From Litorivita sp050633545 (lineage in GTDB: Bacteria > Pseudomonadota > Alphaproteobacteria > Rhodobacterales > Rhodobacteraceae), in NCBI GenBank assembly GCA_050633545.1, contig JBOEGS010000002.1:62001-126000 (forward strand): a stretch of DNA of 64,000 nucleotides. The letters run 5' to 3'. The notes beneath the pieces were generated by a model. That model saw nothing but the letters and a program-made list of their open reading frames with translations, had not been told where the DNA came from and searched no databases. The position numbers and the translations under genes were made by a program. The first letter of the stretch is position 1; every line of letters begins with the position of its first letter. Positions 60,491-64,000 of this stretch are shown one piece after another.

Positions 60491-62320
60491 ATGCGCGTCA
60501 AAACCACCCAAAGCCTCGCCTTTCGCGTGATCATGCTACTGTCCGTGGCCCTGCTGCCCGTCGGCTTGATCGCCTTTTTCCAAACGCAGAACGTGGCGCG
60601 GCAGGCCGAAGAATTGAGCCGCTCGGCGGTGCTGGGCCGCACCTTGATCGCGGTCGAGCCGCAGCGCGCGCTGCTTTATCGCGGTTTCGCCGCCAGCCGC
60701 GTTTTGGGCGAGGCGATCAAACCGGTGATGGAGGACCGCGCCGCCTGTTCGCGCGTGGCCACGCAGTTCTTGCAATCGCATCCAGAATTCATTTTGGCGC
60801 TCTTTGTCCCCGTGAATGGCATTTCCACCTGCAATTCCAACGCCCTGCCCGCCGATTTGCGGCGCAGCGAAGTCACCCGCCGGATGATGGCCGACCCGCG
60901 CCCGCGGGTGATGAGCATCGACCGAGGCCGCGTGTCGGACCGTCCGGTGATCGTGGTGGTGCGCCCCGTGGTGATCAATGACCGCTATGCCGGTTTTGTC
61001 TCGCTCTCCTTGCCGCCCGAGAACATTCCGCACGACCTGCCCGGATTGCGCGGCGGCGCAGAGGGCGCAAACACGGAGGGCGCAAACACGGCGGGCGGCC
61101 CTGCCCCGCGCGGCGCAGGGCCGGTGCAGCTGATCAGCTTCAACCAGGACGGCGAATTGCTCCTGACGCTGAGCAATCGCGAGGCCGCGCGCAACGAGAT
61201 GCCGCAAGGGATCGCCTTGTCGTCGATCGCCATGCAGGGGGCCAAAACCTTCGCCGCCCTCAATCAAGACGGCTCCGAGCGGCTTTATTCCACCGTCGCC
61301 GTCATCCCCGGTGTCAGCTACAGCTTTAGCGTCTGGAAACCCGAGGACCTGCTTGGCGAGGGCAATCTGATCGACCGCGCCGCCTTTATGTTTCCGCTGA
61401 TCATGTGGCTGCTCAGCCTTCTGGTCGCCTATATCGCGGTGCACCGGTTGGTGATCCGCCATGTCCACGCCCTGCGGCTCAAAATGCGCCGCTTTGCCGC
61501 CGGAAGCCGCAATTTTTCGCCCGATGATGTGCGCCCCGCCCCCGCCGAATTGCGGCAGATGGAGGTGACCTTCAACCAGATGGCCCATACCATCGCCCTC
61601 GACGAGGCCGAATTGGAAAACGGCATCCGCGAGAAGAACGTGCTGCTCAAAGAGGTGCACCACCGCGTCAAGAACAACCTGCAACTCATCGCCTCGATCG
61701 TCAGCATGGAGGCGCGCAAAGCCGCCCATGAGGACACCCGCGCCGCGCTGCGCCGTGTGCAGGATCGCGTGCTCGGCCTTGCCACGGTGCATGGCAATCT
61801 TTACCGCACCTCGCGGCTCGCCTCGGTCCATGCGGGCACCTTGCTCAACGAGGTGATCAACCAGACGCTCAAATCCTCGCTGCCGCCCTCGGGCGTCACG
61901 GTCGAGATCGACATCGACGATTTCGCGCTTTTGCCCGATCAGGCGGTGCCCCTCTCGTTGCTGGTCACCGAGGCCTTGACCAATGCGGTCAAATATCTGG
62001 GCAAGCCGCCCGATGGCAGCGCGCCGATGATCGCCGTGCGCTTCAAACGCACGGGCGAGCGGCAGGTCGATGTCAGCATCATCAATTCCATCGGCACCCC
62101 TTTGGCCGAAATGCCCCATATCGCCACCAGCACCGGACTGGGCCGGCAATTGATCAATGCCTTCGCCTTGCAGATCGGTGCGCAGATCACTGTCGAGCAA
62201 ACAGCGGCGCAATACCGGCTCTTGCTGGCGCTGACCTTGGCCGACGAGACCCCGCAAACCGAGGAGGATGTGCAGGACGGATTTGCCACCCAGCCGCCGC
62301 GCGCCAAGGCCGATGGATAA
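60491..62320 (+). CDS. HisKA_2-type sensor histidine kinase of the general stress response
   Basis: A 609-residue membrane sensor kinase. Helix 1 is at about residues 12-30; a periplasmic domain of about 260 residues (with Cys in CSRVA and STCNSN) precedes helix 2 at about residues 300-320, then a HAMP-like linker, and the HisKA_2 domain with His391 in EVHHRVKNNLQLI. The ATPase domain follows (LVTEALTNAVKYLG, GLGRQLINAF). It is the likely kinase for PhyR. The periplasmic part holds a 15-bp duplication (61061-61090). The stop overlaps the phospholipase D gene by eight bases. Confidence 0.92.
   Translation: MRVKTTQSLAFRVIMLLSVALLPVGLIAFFQTQNVARQAEELSRSAVLGRTLIAVEPQRALLYRGFAASRVLGEAIKPVMEDRAACSRVATQFLQSHPEFILALFVPVNGISTCNSNALPADLRRSEVTRRMMADPRPRVMSIDRGRVSDRPVIVVVRPVVINDRYAGFVSLSLPPENIPHDLPGLRGGAEGANTEGANTAGGPAPRGAGPVQLISFNQDGELLLTLSNREAARNEMPQGIALSSIAMQGAKTFAALNQDGSERLYSTVAVIPGVSYSFSVWKPEDLLGEGNLIDRAAFMFPLIMWLLSLLVAYIAVHRLVIRHVHALRLKMRRFAAGSRNFSPDDVRPAPAELRQMEVTFNQMAHTIALDEAELENGIREKNVLLKEVHHRVKNNLQLIASIVSMEARKAAHEDTRAALRRVQDRVLGLATVHGNLYRTSRLASVHAGTLLNEVINQTLKSSLPPSGVTVEIDIDDFALLPDQAVPLSLLVTEALTNAVKYLGKPPDGSAPMIAVRFKRTGERQVDVSIINSIGTPLAEMPHIATSTGLGRQLINAFALQIGAQITVEQTAAQYRLLLALTLADETPQTEEDVQDGFATQPPRAKADG
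61061..61090. repeat. 15-bp tandem duplication in the sensor domain
   Basis: GAGGGCGCAAACACG occurs twice in direct tandem, encoding EGANT twice in a Gly/Ala/Pro-rich loop of the periplasmic sensor domain. Confidence 0.95.
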
Positions 62321-64000
62321 TCTGCAAACACCGCAAACAGGCGGGCAGGGCACGGCGCGCAACGATCCGGCGGATGAGATCGAAACCCTCAAGGTGCTGG
62401 TCACCGCGCAAGAGGCCTATCCCGCATTGGAGCATCTGTTCCTCACAGCGCGGCGCGACATCCGTGCCAGCTTTCGGGTCTTTGATCTGGACACCAAGCT
62501 GCGCAGCGACGCGGGCCGCGCCATTGGCGAGACATGGTTCGATCTGATCGTGCATGTGCTGCGCGGCGGGGTGGCGATCGACATGGTGATTGCCGATTTC
62601 GACCCGATTGCCGCCGCCGACCTGCACCGCGGCACATGGCGCAGCATCCGCCAGTTCGCCGCCGCCGGGGCGCTGGCGGGCGAGCATGCCAAACTCACCG
62701 TGACCGCCGCGCTTCATCCGGCGCGCGCGGGGCTCGCGGCGCGGGTGCTGTTCTGGCCCCTCGCGCTGGCCAAGCTGCGCCGTCATGCGCGCGCGCTCGA
62801 TGCGCTGCCCGCGCCGCAGCGCGCCGCCCGTTTGCGCGATATGCCGCGCCTCAAGCCCCATCTGGCGGGCGGCAGCGGCAGCGCATCGCTGCGCGCGCGG
62901 ATCGGCCTGCCCCCGCCCGTGCTCTCGCCCGTGACGCACCACCAAAAGCTGGCCTGTTTTGACGGCGCGACGCTCTATATCGGCGGGCTGGACCTTGACG
63001 AGCGGCGCTATGACACCAAGGCGCATGCGCGCGCCGCCGAGGCCACATGGCACGATGTGCAGCTTGTGGTGAGCGGCCCCGTGGTGGCGCGGGCAAGCGC
63101 GCATCTGCGCGGGTTTCAATCATGGACCAAAGGCACCGAAGCCCCGCCCGAGCCAGCCGCGCCCTCCCGAAATCGCGCGCCAAAGCGCAGCGGCTTTGTG
63201 ACCACCTTGTCGAAACCGCGCCGTTTCGGCCCGCTGCATCTGTCGCCCCGCCGCCTGCGCACCGAAATCGCCGAGGCCCATATCGAGGCCATCCATGGCG
63301 CGCGGCGGCTCATCTATATCGAGACGCAATTCTTGCGCGATCAATCGGTCTCGCGCGCCCTATGCGCGGCGGCGCGGGCGCGCCCCGATCTGGAGGCCGT
63401 GGTGATCCTGCCCGCCGCGCCCGAAGACGTGGCCTTTGAAAACAACACCGGACCCGACGCCCGCTTTGGCGAATATCTGCAAGCGCGCAACCTGCGCCAT
63501 ATGCGCCGCGCCTTTGGCCCGCGCCTGTTTGTCGGCGCGCCGGTGCGCCGCACCCCCGCGCCCGTGCCCGCATCGAAGGCAGAAGCGCGGGCAGGAAAAG
63601 CGGCAGGCAAACAGACCGCACCCGCCCCGCGCGCACAGCTTGCCCGCGCACCGATCATCTATGTCCATGCCAAAGTCTCGATCTTTGACGACCAAAGCGC
63701 CATCGTCTCTTCGGCCAATCTCAACGGCCGCTCGCTCTATTGGGACACCGAGGCGGGGCTGCGGCTGACGCAACGCGATCAGGTCGAGACCCTGCGCCGC
63801 GCGGTGTTTTCCCATTGGCTGTGCGAGGCCGCCAGCCCCGCGCATTTCGACCTCGAAACCGCCCGCGCCGCATGGCAGGCCACCGCCCGCGCCAATGGCG
63901 CGCGCCCGCCGCACACCCGCGCGGGGTTTATCGTGCCCTATGATCTGCGCGCCGCCGAACGCTTTGGCGCGCCCCTGCCTGCCGTGCCGCCCGAAATGGT
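62313..64000 (+). CDS. Phospholipase D family protein (C-terminus beyond window)
   Basis: At least 562 residues; the end is off the right edge. Two HKD motifs are complete: His210-x-Lys212-x4-Asp217 in HQKLACFD, and His452-x-Lys454-x4-Asp459 in HAKVSIFD, with the SSANLNGRSLYWDTE continuation. A Pro/Ala/Lys-rich insert (about residues 412-440) precedes the second motif. The start overlaps the sensor kinase stop by eight bases, so it is in the nepR-ecfG operon. It probably hydrolyses or transfers phospholipid head groups; no signal peptide is seen. Confidence 0.9.
   Translation, partial: MDNLQTPQTGGQGTARNDPADEIETLKVLVTAQEAYPALEHLFLTARRDIRASFRVFDLDTKLRSDAGRAIGETWFDLIVHVLRGGVAIDMVIADFDPIAAADLHRGTWRSIRQFAAAGALAGEHAKLTVTAALHPARAGLAARVLFWPLALAKLRRHARALDALPAPQRAARLRDMPRLKPHLAGGSGSASLRARIGLPPPVLSPVTHHQKLACFDGATLYIGGLDLDERRYDTKAHARAAEATWHDVQLVVSGPVVARASAHLRGFQSWTKGTEAPPEPAAPSRNRAPKRSGFVTTLSKPRRFGPLHLSPRRLRTEIAEAHIEAIHGARRLIYIETQFLRDQSVSRALCAAARARPDLEAVVILPAAPEDVAFENNTGPDARFGEYLQARNLRHMRRAFGPRLFVGAPVRRTPAPVPASKAEARAGKAAGKQTAPAPRAQLARAPIIYVHAKVSIFDDQSAIVSSANLNGRSLYWDTEAGLRLTQRDQVETLRRAVFSHWLCEAASPAHFDLETARAAWQATARANGARPPHTRAGFIVPYDLRAAERFGAPLPAVPPEM

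Overview
The window is chromosomal DNA of a high-GC alphaproteobacterium, most likely of the Rhodobacteraceae/Paracoccaceae (Rhodobacter-Paracoccus-Roseobacter relatives). The evidence is the polyol operon in the order smoE-F-G-K-S-mtlK-fructokinase, the pstSCAB-phoU-phoB order, a PhyR/NepR/EcfG general stress locus, Core-2/I-branching glycosyltransferase and Hint-domain proteins of the kind common in this group, and intergenic hairpin elements of a type I recall from these genomes. Genes are densely packed, often coupled by ATGA overlaps. No phage, insertion sequence, CRISPR array, tRNA or rRNA was seen.

Layout. 1-5967 (minus): MoxR AAA+ ATPase, DUF58, BatA/DUF4159 membrane protein and a further large membrane protein cut by the left edge. 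6055-8690 (plus): DUF1285, hydroxypyruvate isomerase-like protein, VOC protein and WYL regulator. 8740-11708 (minus): BtrH-like protein, CDF cation exporter and an ABC ATPase. 11796-20461: NDUFS6-like zinc finger, secreted Cys-rich protein, polA, HIT protein, a divergent glycosyltransferase/sulfotransferase pair, adenosine kinase and nth. 20633-27187: Hint protein lacking the usual Cys, HTH-MGMT protein, OmpA lipoprotein, FMN reductase, VOC protein, the two halves of MnmC as divergent genes, and an EamA exporter. 27329-33227: lytic transglycosylase, dapA, aminotransferase, sulfurtransferase and smpB. 33390-38010: purine/urate degradation (permease, allA, ureidoglycine aminohydrolase, allantoinase-OHCU decarboxylase fusion, uraH). 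38111-44059: pst-pho phosphate regulon. 44355-48654: pheST and rplT-rpmI. 48822-49876: small stress-type membrane proteins. 50095-58583: LacI-controlled sorbitol/mannitol operon. 58754-64000: PhyR, NepR, EcfG, a HisKA_2 sensor kinase and a phospholipase D-family protein.

How it fits together. The clearest regulatory story is the general stress response. phyR and nepR-ecfG diverge from a perfectly symmetric promoter region that carries the EcfG-type signal (GGAAC, 16 bases, CGTT) on both strands. The same signal with a 17-base spacer lies, again divergently, in front of the DUF883/YqjD-like gene and the DUF1328 gene about 10 kb away, so these are probably direct targets. The sensor kinase and the phospholipase D gene are the last two genes of the ecfG operon. 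The polyol operon has a perfect 16-bp operator-like palindrome just upstream of its promoter and a hairpin after the binding-protein gene. The pst operon has a similar hairpin after pstS and a candidate Pho box. The purine cluster covers 5-hydroxyisourate to allantoate and ureidoglycine to glyoxylate, but neither urate oxidase nor allantoate amidohydrolase is present in the window.
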